Below, one piece after another: positions 24,710 through 34,537 of a stretch of DNA of 64,000 nucleotides (position 1 is its first letter; each line of letters opens with the position of its first letter). The position numbers and the translations under genes are program-made. Location: NCBI GenBank assembly GCA_021399435.1, contig JAJTUP010000024.1:868001-932000 (forward strand), read 5' to 3'. This DNA is from Diaporthe sp. PMI_573. Lineage: Eukaryota > Ascomycota > Sordariomycetes > Diaporthales > Diaporthaceae. Under the pieces are notes generated by a model. The model saw nothing but the letters and a program-made list of their open reading frames with translations, did no database searches and was not told the origin of the DNA.

Positions 24710-25576
24710 ATGGCAGCATCTACACAAGCCTCAAGCTTCCACAGCGACGACTATCCAACCCGTGGTCGCGCGACCAAGAGAACATGAGTACCGCCGTCCA
24801 AGCTGCCCTCACCGGAGTCCGAGACCGACTGCCTCGACGCAACCATCGAGCAAGCCTTCAAGACGATCCGGGCCCTCTTCTGTGGCACATGGTCACAAGC
24901 CTCCGACTCTAACCCAACATTTCAACTTCGAGGTCAACAAGCATTTGATCAGCTATACGAAAAACTTGCTGAACATCCAGGGCTGTTGGGGTATTACGAG
25001 GACAAAATACGAAAGGACTGGGATTCAGATACCTGTATGCTGACGCTGCGTTTAATGGCACGCCCTTTACACGAATTTTTCAAGGATTCAATCACGCAAG
25101 CGATCAACAAGGAGCTGGATCATACCGCAGAGCTTCACTCTCCCCTCCGTCCGTTTCGGCAAAAGCTTCGTACAGACGGCAACGCATCAATTCAGAAGCA
25201 GAGACGTGGCTCACGATCTGCCCCAGTGTTCAACTAGTCACCTGACAGCCAATGGCACTACAAAAACGAATGGTACCCGCCTGTTGTTCTTAAAGTTGCA
25301 TACAGCCAAGATGAGGACAATCTGGATGATCAAGTCATGCAGATTTTCAAGCATTTACAAGGACGAGTATGCACCGTTGTTGGATTCAAGATCACATATA
25401 TCCGCAGAGAGGGACGTAAAACAGGCATACACACCGCGTCATTATCAGTTTGGACTTCGACACAACAGGACGATGAACTTGTTGTACGGCAGGCTACTGA
25501 TAGCAAGGTTTTCCGCGACCCACTTCCACCTCGCCGTCACTCCCTGGGTCCCCTGGATCTCCAAAGAGGGCTGTGA
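24710..25576 (+). pseudogene. Decayed gene of a fungal family of unknown function, two nonsense codons
   Basis: One reading frame runs from ATG 24710 to a stop at 25574-25576 (288 codons), broken by TGA at 24785-24787 and TAG at 25235-25237. Between the stops the composition is clearly protein-like: ESETDCLDATIEQAFKTIRA, RGQQAFDQLYEKLAEHPGLL, YYEDKIRKDWDSDTCMLTLR, then SPDSQWHYKNEWYPPVVLKV, AYSQDEDNLDDQVMQ, and RKTGIHTASLSVWTSTQQDD. I recognise the block style from fungal hypothetical proteins but know no function. The PD ... (E/K)VAYSQ arrangement resembles PD-(D/E)XK nuclease-like folds; that is speculative. Both stops can arise by C-to-T change (CGA to TGA, CAG to TAG). The C-terminal part past 25500 appears frameshifted. 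Confidence 0.66.
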
Positions 25577-25723
25577 AACGGATCAGGTTAGCAGTAGACA
25601 GGTTTCGCCGGAGTCCAAACGGCGCAGGACTATTGTCAATGACCTTAATTACGGTCCGTCAGCAAGGACGAGGTCACGCTCTCGTAGCCAGCACAGGAGT
25701 TCTGAACGCTTGCGGTGCCAGAT

Positions 25724-26205
25724 CTAGAGTAGCCAGATGTGCCAATTAATTGCACAAAAACGCTGAGCAGGGTCCCAGCGCAGCACCAAGGAGTCCGCGC
25801 TGTGCCCCGTCTTGACGTGGTTTTCGATGGATAGTCGACGAACTCGCTCGGGACAAATAAAGAGGTACATGCTTGTCTTTTTGCCTTTGGACTCAGAAGG
25901 AGGAACGTTGATTTGGATGGAGGCGTGCAGTTTGAAAAGGCTCTGCCAGATCGTGGGTCCCACACAAGCTCAAACCACAACTTTTCCTGCCGACCTGTTT
26001 ACCATTCCACAGTGGCCCTTGATTGGGGAATCTTAATCTCTTTGGGCCATGTCTCCTCTAGGTCGTAGGCTGGGTCGCTTGAAGTGCTTGATTCCGCTAC
26101 GTGGGAGGTATCGGAGAGGCTTGGGCCGGAGGATGTCTTCGTATTGACCGAAGGAGATGGCACTTGCTTCGAGTCGCTCATGACTAGAGTTGGTGTCTGT
26201 GACAA
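25724..26205 (-). pseudogene. Relic related to the coiled-coil family gene at 34.5-35.7 kb
   Basis: Two adjacent frames carry consecutive pieces of one protein: a Ser-rich N-terminal part (MSDSKQVPSPSVNTKT ... DLEETWPKEIKIPQ), then EKLWFELVWDPRSGRAF, a one-base frame change, and KLHASIQINVPPSESKGKKT, SMYLFICPERVRRLSIENH. The last piece aligns with AIFKMRIQVLLGSAEK ... VEYLYLWIDPKDVILLL in the protein at 34538-35728 (same order of I-x-V, K, YLxxIxPxxV, L). A TAA near 26030 and the frame change make it non-functional unless an unrecognised intron exists. Confidence 0.45.
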
Positions 26206-26962
26206 TCAGAGATTAGTTCAAGATGGTAATTGGGACATGAATGGTAATAAGAGCCCTGGATCCGCCCTCCCAGGCTTTTATTGTAATAGCAGCCTCGACT
26301 CAAACCCGTGAACATTCCAGCTCCATTTCTCCCACTTGCCCAACAGTGCGGTGCACGCAACCAGAATACCACACTGCACGAGGTCGCGATAAAGCGGTCT
26401 GGCTGGTCGTTCTTGATCTCACCATAGTTCAGCGTCAGAGGAGTGTTGCGGACAAGCTAGGCGATGGCAGCATAACGGCGCCGCCGACATCCGGCGCACT
26501 TGACGGTGCAGTCTGTTCATGGTGAAAGTCACCAAGGTCGCAGTACGGGGAATATTGTCGGCACATGGTGGGAAAGGCGCGGGGGAGTTCCACTGTTTCC
26601 TTTGATGTACTCTCAGCAGTAATTCTCAACGAAGAATACTTAACGGCTAACTCAACCAATCAAACCCTCAAAGACAGGCATAACTTTGGAATCCTTGCGC
26701 GCTGTACGATCTCTTCATCGACCTTCCGCGCCTACACTAACGCAGGGCACGCCAGCAGAATTGGTGGTCTTCTCAGCGATGAGAGACGCAGGACCGACCA
26801 CCATTAGTCCAGCCCCGCCGTTGTGTAGCAACGGCGCTCAAGCCCCAGAGGCTGGGGTCCCGCGCTGAGGCAGTCTGGCAGTCTCGGGAGCTGGGGAGAT
26901 GTGTTTCCAAACAGGTACCTAGGTAAGCCGCGGTGGTGAACGCCTGTAGACCGTCCAGTACC
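26206..26962. other. Gene-free flank left of the mariner element
   Basis: No gene is supported. Two small hairpins lie side by side at about 26816-26862 (GCCGTTG...CAACGGC and CCCCAG...CTGGGG). Confidence 0.4.
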
Positions 26963-26964
26963 TA

Positions 26965-28318
26965 GGCACGCCCACATCAAAAAAACGAGTACACTATACG
27001 TCATCACCACACCACACCTCCGCACCGTTTTCCTCCTCATTCCACACCCTCAACTTTACACAACCATAGCTTTACGAGAGAATTCTTTTTGACAATGGGG
27101 ATAGCTCACAACGATACTCCAAAGAAAAATCGATTGATTGGTGCAATTGAATATGCAGAATCCCTTCGGCAACCCTACTTTAAAAGTGACATCTTAAAGC
27201 AATTCGGATTTAGCCACAACGCTGGCTGGAAGGCCCTCCGGGAAGGGCATTCCAACACCACGCACCGTACATTCGCCTTCCGAGAAACACGTGGCCGTAA
27301 GAAACTTCTCTCAGACGAAGCCCTTATCGTTCTCGAGAGGTTTATCGAGTCAGAAGGCTTTGATAGTCGCACAACGCCATGGGCCGCCATGCCGGCTGCC
27401 GCTGGTCTGAATCTTGATCCCTCGCCCTCTGGGCTAACAATACAGCGGGCTCTGAAGTCTCGTGACTTCCGCTTCTGCGTTGCCTGCCAGAAGCGTTGGA
27501 TATCCTCCAAATTGGAGGATATCCGCGAAGAATACTGTCGCCAAATGCTTGAGAAATACCCTCTTCCTGAGGACTGGCATCACATCCGCTTCACTGACGA
27601 AACACACTTTGGATATGGTCCTCAGGGACGTATCTATGTCTGCAGACGCCCGTGGGAAAGAACTTGCCCTGACTGCCTTGTAGAGAAGAAGCAACCTGAG
27701 CGAGAACTCGATCAGAAGCAGAAGCGTTTCCACGCGTGGGCTTCCGTTGGATATGACGGCTTTAAAGACGGCCTTCACTGGTATGAAGTCCCAGGTAATC
27801 AGAACGGAAAGATGACCCTCCAGACCTATCGCGACGAGATTCTCGAGCCCATCGTTGGCGCGTGGATCGCTCGAGGCGACAACTTCGTCCTTGAAGAGGA
27901 CAATGATTCGGGGCACGGTGGCACGCGAGGAAACAACATCGTGAGGAAATGGAAAGCCGACCACAGCGTCACAAGCTTTTTTAACTGCCCACAGTCGCCA
28001 GACCTCGTCGCCAGCCCTATCGAGAAGTCGTTCAGGGCACCAAAAGAATACGTACGGCGACAACCTCACTGGGACGAGGAAACGCTCAAATCGGCCGCCC
28101 AGGAGGGCTTTGACGCCCTCACGGCGAAGACCGTGAATGCTTGGATTGACAAAATACCCGAGATACTGCAGGACTGCTACGATAACGGAGGGTCAATTAC
28201 TGGTCACTGAATCTGTATGTAGCTGCCATACAATTGAAATGAAGGGGCATTATGGTGTGGTTGCATTTTGGGTGGTCCGGGTGGCCCGGGTGTACTCGGT
28301 TTTTTGATGTGGGCGTGC
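26965..28318 (+). mobile_element. Tc1/mariner DNA transposon, apparently complete
   Basis: Terminal inverted repeats bound 1354 bp: 26965-26994 and 28290-28318 share GCACGCCCACATCAAAAAA followed by CGAGTACAC, with one indel and one mismatch. TA dinucleotides flank both ends (26963-26964 and 28319-28320), the target duplication expected for this superfamily. The single internal gene is an uninterrupted transposase. The element is therefore structurally complete, and the close TIR match suggests it is not ancient. Confidence 0.9.
27095..28210 (+). CDS. Tc1/mariner transposase
   Basis: A 371-residue intronless transposase that would cut and paste the surrounding element. The N-terminal ~100 residues form helix-turn-helix DNA-binding sequence (DILKQFGFSHNAGWKALREG) with a basic RGRKKLLSDEA linker. 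The catalytic DDE core has Asp in RFTDETHFGYGPQG, Asp in FVLEEDNDSGHG, and an acidic residue in SPDLVASPIEKSF, the equivalent of the SPDLNPIE motif. Spacing from the second Asp to the PIE Glu is about 40 residues, longer than classical DD34E/D. ATG 27095 is the first true ATG. No stops are seen, so it could be active. Confidence 0.9.
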   Translation: MGIAHNDTPKKNRLIGAIEYAESLRQPYFKSDILKQFGFSHNAGWKALREGHSNTTHRTFAFRETRGRKKLLSDEALIVLERFIESEGFDSRTTPWAAMPAAAGLNLDPSPSGLTIQRALKSRDFRFCVACQKRWISSKLEDIREEYCRQMLEKYPLPEDWHHIRFTDETHFGYGPQGRIYVCRRPWERTCPDCLVEKKQPERELDQKQKRFHAWASVGYDGFKDGLHWYEVPGNQNGKMTLQTYRDEILEPIVGAWIARGDNFVLEEDNDSGHGGTRGNNIVRKWKADHSVTSFFNCPQSPDLVASPIEKSFRAPKEYVRRQPHWDEETLKSAAQEGFDALTAKTVNAWIDKIPEILQDCYDNGGSITGH

Positions 28319-28320
28319 TA

Positions 28321-28773
28321 GGCACCCTTCCAGCCACCGCACGGGCAGCAATCTCCGGCGGCAATCACGGATCCTTTGCCGCATTAGGGTGCCGGTGATC
28401 AAGTTGGAAGACAATGCTACAACTTAACTACTGTACGCATTTAACACACACGAGGTCGCATCTCCTTGGCCGTGAGGGGGATGCAGGTTGTTCTCTTATT
28501 CGTTGCGGCAAGATACACGGCCGAATGTCGTATCGGACCTGTCCAATCAATGTTGTCGTGCGAACTGCCAGCCCCCTGCCATTGACGCCTGTGGCGGTCC
28601 TCCCAGGACGAGGCCCCCGTCGGATGACCGTCAATTCTTTCCTCATTCTTTCCTCGCATTCACTCGGCCATGAGCCAACGTGCATCCTCAGTCATTAGAG
28701 CTGCTCCCGCGGTCCCACACAGGGGCCTGTTGAGTACGCCTTGGTTTTAGCATTCCTGCCGAAGCGTTCGCAT
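28321..28773. other. Gene-free flank right of the mariner element
   Basis: Nothing supportable was seen in this short stretch. Confidence 0.4.
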
Positions 28774-28911
28774 TCAAAGGCAGGGAAGACCAACCTGTGT
28801 GCAAGTCTCCAAATGCTGGTTCAGGGTAGTCGGCCTCCTGCCATTGCCATTACACTTGGTGCACTTATACCCACCAACCTTGCCAGTGCCACCGCACTCA
28901 GTACAGGCCAT
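28774..28911 (-). CDS. 45-residue DnaJ-like zinc-ribbon miniprotein (candidate)
   Basis: A very small frame starting at 28911 encodes two CxxCxGxG motifs, CTECGGTGK and CTKCNGNGR, separated by VGGYK. This is the zinc-binding pattern of the DnaJ central domain, here with nothing else attached apart from a short tail containing one more Cys pair. It is transcribed divergently from the C2H2 gene, 269 bp apart. It could be a real stand-alone zinc-binding peptide or an exon of a larger gene. Motif density argues against chance, but length is too short for certainty. Confidence 0.42.
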   Translation of the reverse strand: MACTECGGTGKVGGYKCTKCNGNGRRPTTLNQHLETCTQVGLPCL

Positions 28912-29180
28912 CTTGTTGCAGTTTGTAAGTCTGTTGTTGGGGAAAGAAGAGGAGCGGAAGGGGAGTTGAGGGGCGGGAAAAACGTCCCTTTCGAAGCCGG
29001 CGCGAGGACATGCCCCCCTGCCTTTTATAGCAAGCTCCTCACTAGGCCTTGGTTGAACAGTGAAACACGTGCTGGAATCGGACCGACGGAGCTTGCTGCA
29101 CACGACCACCCAGGCTGATCCACACCCCGCGGGTCTGACAACACCGCTCGACAACACCTACACTACCCCATCCCTTCACA

Positions 29181-30697
29181 ATGGCAACGCAGAATGACTG
29201 CCGCGCATGCTTTGCAAAGTTCAACTCCCCAGCGGAGTTGCGCAGTCATATCGAATTATTTCAGGCAAGTACTCCCAAGCGCCAACATGCTTTTGCTAAT
29301 GTACATTCCAGCGAAAATTAGTCATCCTGACAACCAAGATCCAGGCTATTTACTTTGGCGCATGGGGCGATGACGAGACCTGGCCAGAGGCAGATCGGAA
29401 TCCCTGCCCCGTCTGTGGCGAGCACTTCAAGCTGCAAACGGAGCTGGATAAGCACATCTGGGCCCATCAAGTGAGTTCGCATGCTTGCGACCAGTTGCGT
29501 ACGCTAAGGCCTAGTCCCAGAGTGAGGTGTCCAAGCTCTCCGACGGCATAAAAGCGGCAGTTTGGCATCTTCCCGCCCTTGATCATGGGTTCGACGACAA
29601 TAGTGTGCACGACGAGCACGGCGAGGGGCCACACCACTGCCCATATCCGCAATGCAACGCAGGCGCGCCTAGAAAGGTGTTGCTGACACAACACTACGCT
29701 TCACGTATGTATAAACGTTATGGTTGAAGGTAACTGCTAAGAGTTTATAGATATGGCCTGCCAGGAAATATGCGTTATCTGCCACAAGCAGTTCAGTCAA
29801 GCATCGAAATACATCACACACGTGAAAAACTGCAGCCGCGACCAAGGGAAGGACGCGATAAGAATCTCTTTCGCAAAGCATCGGGCATCATTGCTCTCTA
29901 CGCATGCTGGGGACCAGGTGGCTGAGCAACGAAACAGGAATCAGCAAGGAACCACAGGCCAGAAGGAGAATGTGCAGGATGTGGAAGAGGTCAGCCCGCA
30001 CAAGAGGAAGCAACAAGAACCTGCAGGCCAGAATAAGAGGCGGCGAGGAATTGCAGAGGATGGCGCTGTCCCGTCGTTCCAGGCCACCGTGCCGGGTACT
30101 CTGGCTCCCGAGCTCAACCAGGACACCGACACCGACCCCACCGACCTTGACCTCGACCACAACCCCGATCTCGACCTCAAGCCCAACCCCGGCCTCGTGC
30201 CCAACCCCGGCCTCGTGCCCAACCCCGGCCCCGAGCTCAACACCGGCCTCGAGCTCAACACCGGCCTCGAGCTCAACACCGGCCTCGAGCTTAACACCGG
30301 CCTCTGCCCCGGTCTAATTTATACCACGTACCCTAATATGGCTCCGGTGGGAGGAATCTGGGACCACGCCTCAGGCATATTCCCGACACCTCCATCCTCC
30401 GCCCTAGGCGTCGATGCGGCGTCCCACCTATCCGATGCATACCCCCAGACTGCGTTTACCCAATTCGTGGACGACTTGCCAGCAAACTGCGATCAACTGC
30501 GAGCGGAGATTTTTGGTTGTTACGAAACAATTCCACTGCCACACTGCCCTTCGTCGCAGGCGTCATCTAGTTTCTCAGCCCACAAGCCGGCTATGCCTGT
30601 GTACACAAGCTCATCTGCATGTAATCAGGTAGAGGAACTTAACCTAACGAGTAATAACCAGGACTATCCTTTCATCATAAATGCTCGCTCTCTATAG
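29181..30697 (+). CDS. C2H2 zinc-finger protein with tandem-repeat acidic linker
   Basis: Four exons (29181-29264, 29312-29470, 29515-29704, 29751-30697) give 459 residues. Finger-like units occur in order: CRACFAKFNSPAELRSHI, CPVCGEHFKLQTELDKHIWA, CPYPQCNAG...LLTQHYASH, and CVICHKQFSQASKYITHVKN. They are followed by a basic KRKQQ...NKRRR segment likely to be a nuclear signal. A low-complexity part contains LDLDHNPDLDLKPNPGLV-type repeats and four copies of ELNTGL, then an unstructured C-terminus. A DNA-binding or nucleic-acid role is plausible. Intron 1 needs a GC donor (GCAAGT at 29265). The stop overlaps the stop of the opposite-strand gene at 30692. No domain beyond the fingers was recognised. 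Confidence 0.72.
30180..30305. repeat. Coding minisatellites inside the C2H2 gene
   Basis: An 18-bp unit GAGCTCAACACCGGCCTC occurs four times in tandem (about 30232-30303), preceded by an 18-bp unit CCCAACCCCGGCCTCGTG in two and a half copies. Both keep the frame. Confidence 0.85.
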
Positions 30698-31701
30698 GTC
30701 ACATAATACATTCATCCCAATTGTTGTTTTATCAATACCCTGAACAACACCCTCAAGGCTTCTAAGTATTCTCATGGGATGCCACTGTGCTACTGTTTCC
30801 TTCGCCCCAAAGATAAATGTCAGTGCTATCCCTTCATGGATTTGGAAGGCAACTCGAGCATCATGGATAGTACTATTATATATTAGATACTAGTTAATAA
30901 CAAGGGCAAGCTTATTATACTCACAAGCCTCCGTGTTCCAGAAACTGCAGTCTAGCTTCGAGGTTGAGTTGATGGAGACGAGCATTAGGAACTTCCAAAA
31001 GCGAGTTTGATGCTGTACATTGCTCCAAATCGTGGCGATGTGAGGTAGGCCAAAAGGAAACCCGAGACCCCTTTGTCCAAAACATTACTATGAGAATCTC
31101 AAGATTGGATTGTGGTTTTTTGTCAAAAGAGAAGACCCCAGGTGCAGCCCCAAATGTCCTGTAAATGCCAAGACACGGCTGCTCAAATGTACTCTCAATA
31201 ATAAACCGGATTTGCTATAGATATTAGTGACAGTATCTAAAGGATTGCTGTGATACTAACTGGGTATTGCAGAACATTTGTACTGTAGAAGTGGAGGCCG
31301 CGCTCGGAGCCAAGAACAACAGCATCCTCATCCATCTGCTGCGTGCGCTCGCCTAGCTCAGCATCGTCTGCTTTAAAGAACCCATCCTCTGAAATGGCAT
31401 CCTGTGGTGAAGGCAAAGGCGTTCCCATCACTCGAGCTGTCGGTTGTGATTCCAAGGAGTGGGAAGGCGGGCAATATGACGCATGGTGTTGCTGAAGTCT
31501 TTTATCTAGTGGGAGACTGCCAGAGTGGAGAGGGGTTGACAACTGCCTTTACGCTCACGTGCTTGCGAAGCCGGGGCGCAATAATGTGGCTGTGAAGCGC
31601 CACACTTGTGCCGGCAGGCTCTCAACGTGGAATTCTTCGCTCAAGCACTGCCTAGGCAATCGCATGGTTGCCAGTCTGCATTGCAGGTCATGAGTGTTCA
31701 T
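30692..31701 (-). CDS. Hypothetical protein, four-exon model
   Basis: No long frame shows this gene; it appears when introns are removed. Model exons are 31559-31701, 31261-31516, 30925-31214 and 30692-30872, giving 289 residues. Donors are GTGAGC, GTTAGT and GTGAGT, and every junction keeps phase. The 42-nt first intron removes both a TGA and a TAA. Protein-like stretches are GTPLPSPQDAISEDGFFKAD, QIRFIIESTFEQPCLGIYRT, FGAAPGVFSFDKKPQSNLEI and TIHDARVAFQIHEGIALTFI. No known domain was recognised. The same frame stays protein-like upstream to about 32110 but with more stops (for example at 31762), so the true 5' end may lie further right or the gene may be decaying. Its stop overlaps that of the C2H2 gene. 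Confidence 0.5.
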
Positions 31702-32176
31702 TTGGATGCCCACAATATTTCCAGCGGAGACCTTATCATTGACCCTTTTGATGACGGTGTTTTATTCATTAGAGGATAGACAAGCCAGCGGTCCACGGCG
31801 CAGGAATGGAGGCGTTTGGCTTATGTAAGCAGCGATTGAGGCGCACCTTCTACATACTACAAGGCTGTAAGGATCCTCCTTGATGTTGAGCGGGCTTGTG
31901 TCATATCCCAATAGAAACATTGCTCGAGGGCTTTCCGTCAGGTATAAGACTTGGTCTTTGCTATTTAGATACAATCTACCATCCTACTGAACAGACTTCA
32001 ATGCCCTCACCCAGCACCTGGCAGCCTCAGTTCCCGTCAACAATGTCAATCACGATGGGACCCTCATCCTGCCGGGTGTATTGAGGCCTTCATCCTCTAG
32101 CTTAGCCAGAAACACCATCACCAAGGGTGCTAAGCCGGATCAGCTGTAATTCTGATGTGATAAGCTTGGTTGAGAC
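31702..32176. other. Possible decayed 5' continuation of the neighbouring minus-strand gene
   Basis: On the minus strand the segments MVFLAKLEDEGLNTPGRMRV and LYLNSKDQVLYLTESPRAMF, LLGYDTSPLNIKEDPYSLVV read like protein but are interrupted by TGA, TAG and TAA. They are either exons joined by introns I could not place, or remains of a dead gene. Confidence 0.35.
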
Positions 32177-33271
32177 TTACTGAATTTTGGGCACTCGTGT
32201 GTGGCAAAACCTTTGCCTTCCAAAGGAGACTTTTGCAAGGGTGTGGCCCTCGAAGTCGCGAACGATGTATGTAAGTAGATAGTGCCCCTCATGGGTTATT
32301 CGCAGCGGATCGGCGAAGAAGACAAATCGTAAAAGGCGGCTTCCATCATCATCGATTACCTCGTACTTGTATTTGCTGTGGATGACTACCGGGTCTTCCG
32401 AGTTTGTGTTGTTTCTGCCCGGCAACAATATGTTGCAACGCGTGTCGACATCGCTCATTAGGTGGACCTCCATGGAAGGAGGGTGGTGGTCAACATTGGT
32501 AGTCTCATCCATTTCCACGCAAAGAATAGGTACTTGGAGCTTGCGGCCAACGGTTTCGGGAGCCACCGTTTCGATGACACGACATAGTAGGAGCGGTCTA
32601 TTCTGGGGCTCTGTCCGTCGCCCAGTATCCACATGTGTTAGAAAGGGCTCGTCCAATGTTGTCCTGTCTTCATCGGGTGGTCCAATTCTTCGGTTTGGAG
32701 GAGGGGACAGGGCCGTTATCCCACTGCCTTCATCGTGCTGAAAATTGATTCCCGAAAACAACGAAGTCAGCGAATCCATAGACTCCATGCCCTCGTCATG
32801 CGACTGTTCGGTTGATACGTCTGAAAACAACGTGCCCGATGAATCCTGGTCCTCGTCACGCGGCTCCTCGATCGGGGTCGCAGGTGGCGTCAAGGGTAAC
32901 TTCCTGTCACCCTGCAAATCGATCTCCCGAATCAAAAGATCCAGCAAGTTCATGCCTTCGTCATGCGTCTGTTCGGTTAATGTGTCTGAAAACAACGCGC
33001 CGGATGTATCCAGGTCTTCGTTCTGCGGCTCCTCATTGGTGGTTGCAGATGGCGGCAAGAGGATCCAATTCTCGTTACACTGTGAATTGGCCTCTGACAG
33101 CCGCCACTCCATGGCTTCGTCATACAGCTGCTCGATTGGCACGTCTGAAATCGTGCCCGATGAGTCCATGTCCTCGTCACACAGCTCCTCGTTGGCGGTG
33201 GCAGGTGGCGACGAGAATTTTGTGTACTCGCCACTTTCAAATTGAACTGTTGCGGACTTAAACATCTTCAT
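32177..33271 (-). CDS. Acidic internally repeated protein with a velvet-like C-terminus (unknown family)
   Basis: A single-exon model of 364 residues from the first ATG (33271); the frame is open further upstream from a GTG. The N-terminal two thirds hold about three imperfect ~55-60-residue repeats built on PPATxxEExxDEDxDSSGTxFSDxxxEQxxDEGM, very acidic and probably disordered. The C-terminal ~130 residues look folded: LQVPILCVEMDE ... SMEVHLMSDVDTR ... LLRFVFFADPLRITHEGHYL, LTYIVRDFEG. The FVF-x3-LxxxxEGxYxLxY pattern loosely recalls the FVFxDLSVRxEGxFRLxF core of velvet regulators, but the usual N-terminal velvet signature is absent. It ends CCAAAATTCAGTAA, where a GTAAGT donor overlaps the stop, so another exon is possible. 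Confidence 0.6.
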   Translation of the reverse strand: MKMFKSATVQFESGEYTKFSSPPATANEELCDEDMDSSGTISDVPIEQLYDEAMEWRLSEANSQCNENWILLPPSATTNEEPQNEDLDTSGALFSDTLTEQTHDEGMNLLDLLIREIDLQGDRKLPLTPPATPIEEPRDEDQDSSGTLFSDVSTEQSHDEGMESMDSLTSLFSGINFQHDEGSGITALSPPPNRRIGPPDEDRTTLDEPFLTHVDTGRRTEPQNRPLLLCRVIETVAPETVGRKLQVPILCVEMDETTNVDHHPPSMEVHLMSDVDTRCNILLPGRNNTNSEDPVVIHSKYKYEVIDDDGSRLLRFVFFADPLRITHEGHYLLTYIVRDFEGHTLAKVSFGRQRFCHTRVPKIQ

Positions 33272-33906
33272 AATGTTGACATCAACTAGAGACTTAAAGG
33301 TATAGAATATTTTGCCTGGCTGTGTGTCTTCTCTGGGTAAATGAATGGGGCGCGAGGAGCTTATACAACATGAGTCCCTAGAGGCCTTATTTATTGCCCA
33401 AATTGACCACACTTATCCTCCAGGGGAGTAAGGTACATGGTGCTATGGCAAGCTCCTGATACATCCTCTCGACACAGGGAACGTGGTTATCACGCTCTCG
33501 TGTCCAAAGCTCATCACTACACCCTGCTCATTGCTTAACGGACCCAGGATCTTTGCACATGCAATGGTGCAGTAATGGTTGCGGACGACAATATGAATTT
33601 AGTATAACCTCCTGTACCAGGTATGCAGAAAACGTGACAGTCGATGCAGTTATCGGGATCGTCAACAATCACTGGCACCGGTCACTCTGTACATGTCTTA
33701 GACCAACACAAAATGGCTCCACAGCCTATCTTTGCCACCATGGAGCGTGCCTGAATATGACCGTTCTAAAACAAGTACCTGGGCACATGAACTGTGGTAC
33801 ATGGCAGTACGCCTATACAAGAAAGACATGCCCCGCAACGTAAAATGTGATGTCAGGTGTCAGTAGACTAATGTGTAAGTCCCAGAACATAAAATATGGT
33901 GCCAGA
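33272..33906. other. Intergenic region with an unassigned Cys-rich open frame
   Basis: An ATG frame at 33553-33843 (+) would encode 96 residues with ten Cys, but it lacks a signal peptide or known spacing. It is noted without being called as a gene. Nothing else was seen. Confidence 0.35.
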
Positions 33907-34178
33907 GGTGTATACTGTGCTGTGTAAACTGTGCTGCCAGGGGTGCAAACCTGGTGCCAGAGGTGTATACTGTGCTGTGTAAACTGTGCTGCCAGGTGTA
34001 TAAACCTGGTGCTAATGGTGTAGACTGTGCTGTGTAAACTGTGCTGCCAGGGGTGCAAACCTGGTGCTAGTAGTATAGACTGTGCTGTGTAAACTGTGCT
34101 GTCACCAGGATAAACCGTGCTGCCAGTGGTGTAAACTGTGATGTGTAAACTGTACTGCCAGGGGTGCAAACGTCCACC
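33907..34178. repeat. Minisatellite, 55-bp period, about five copies
   Basis: Units begin at 33907, 33962, 34017, 34072 and 34128. The core reads GTGTAAACTGTGCTGCCAGG then GGTGCAAACCTGGTG. Copies 4 and 5 are more divergent and the array decays after 34170. Confidence 0.9.
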
Positions 34179-34537
34179 TCCAACGGTCCCGTTGTGTTGT
34201 GCGGTGCGAGTCGTTCATGACTGGCACCGCAGCGCGACCTCGCAGAGCTTGCTTGATTGAAATGTGCCGTTGACTTTTTTCACGGCCGGCTTGACCATTT
34301 CCACGGTTTGGATCGGCCTCAATGTGTCAAGGTGCCTTTGCAGGTGTTGTCGTCTGGCCAGGACCGATGTTACGGATGCAGAACGCAATCTCTACGTCCT
34401 CCTGAGGTGTCGGCGGCGGTGTGGGAATCCCCTTCTTCTCGAATCTCATGGCTGCTAGGTGGCCTCGTCGGGGGTTAACGTGACATGTTACGGACAAGAC
34501 GTGTGCTGCGGAACGTAGAGACATTGGCACTGTTCAG
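34179..34537. other. Intergenic region
   Basis: 3' flank of the following minus-strand gene. No gene is supported. Confidence 0.45.

Noticed and set aside
27434..28069. 211-residue minus-strand frame
   Set aside because: Antisense of the mariner transposase.
33553..33843. 96-residue Cys-rich frame, considered as a small secreted effector
   Set aside because: No signal peptide from its ATG, no convincing upstream exon and no known Cys spacing.
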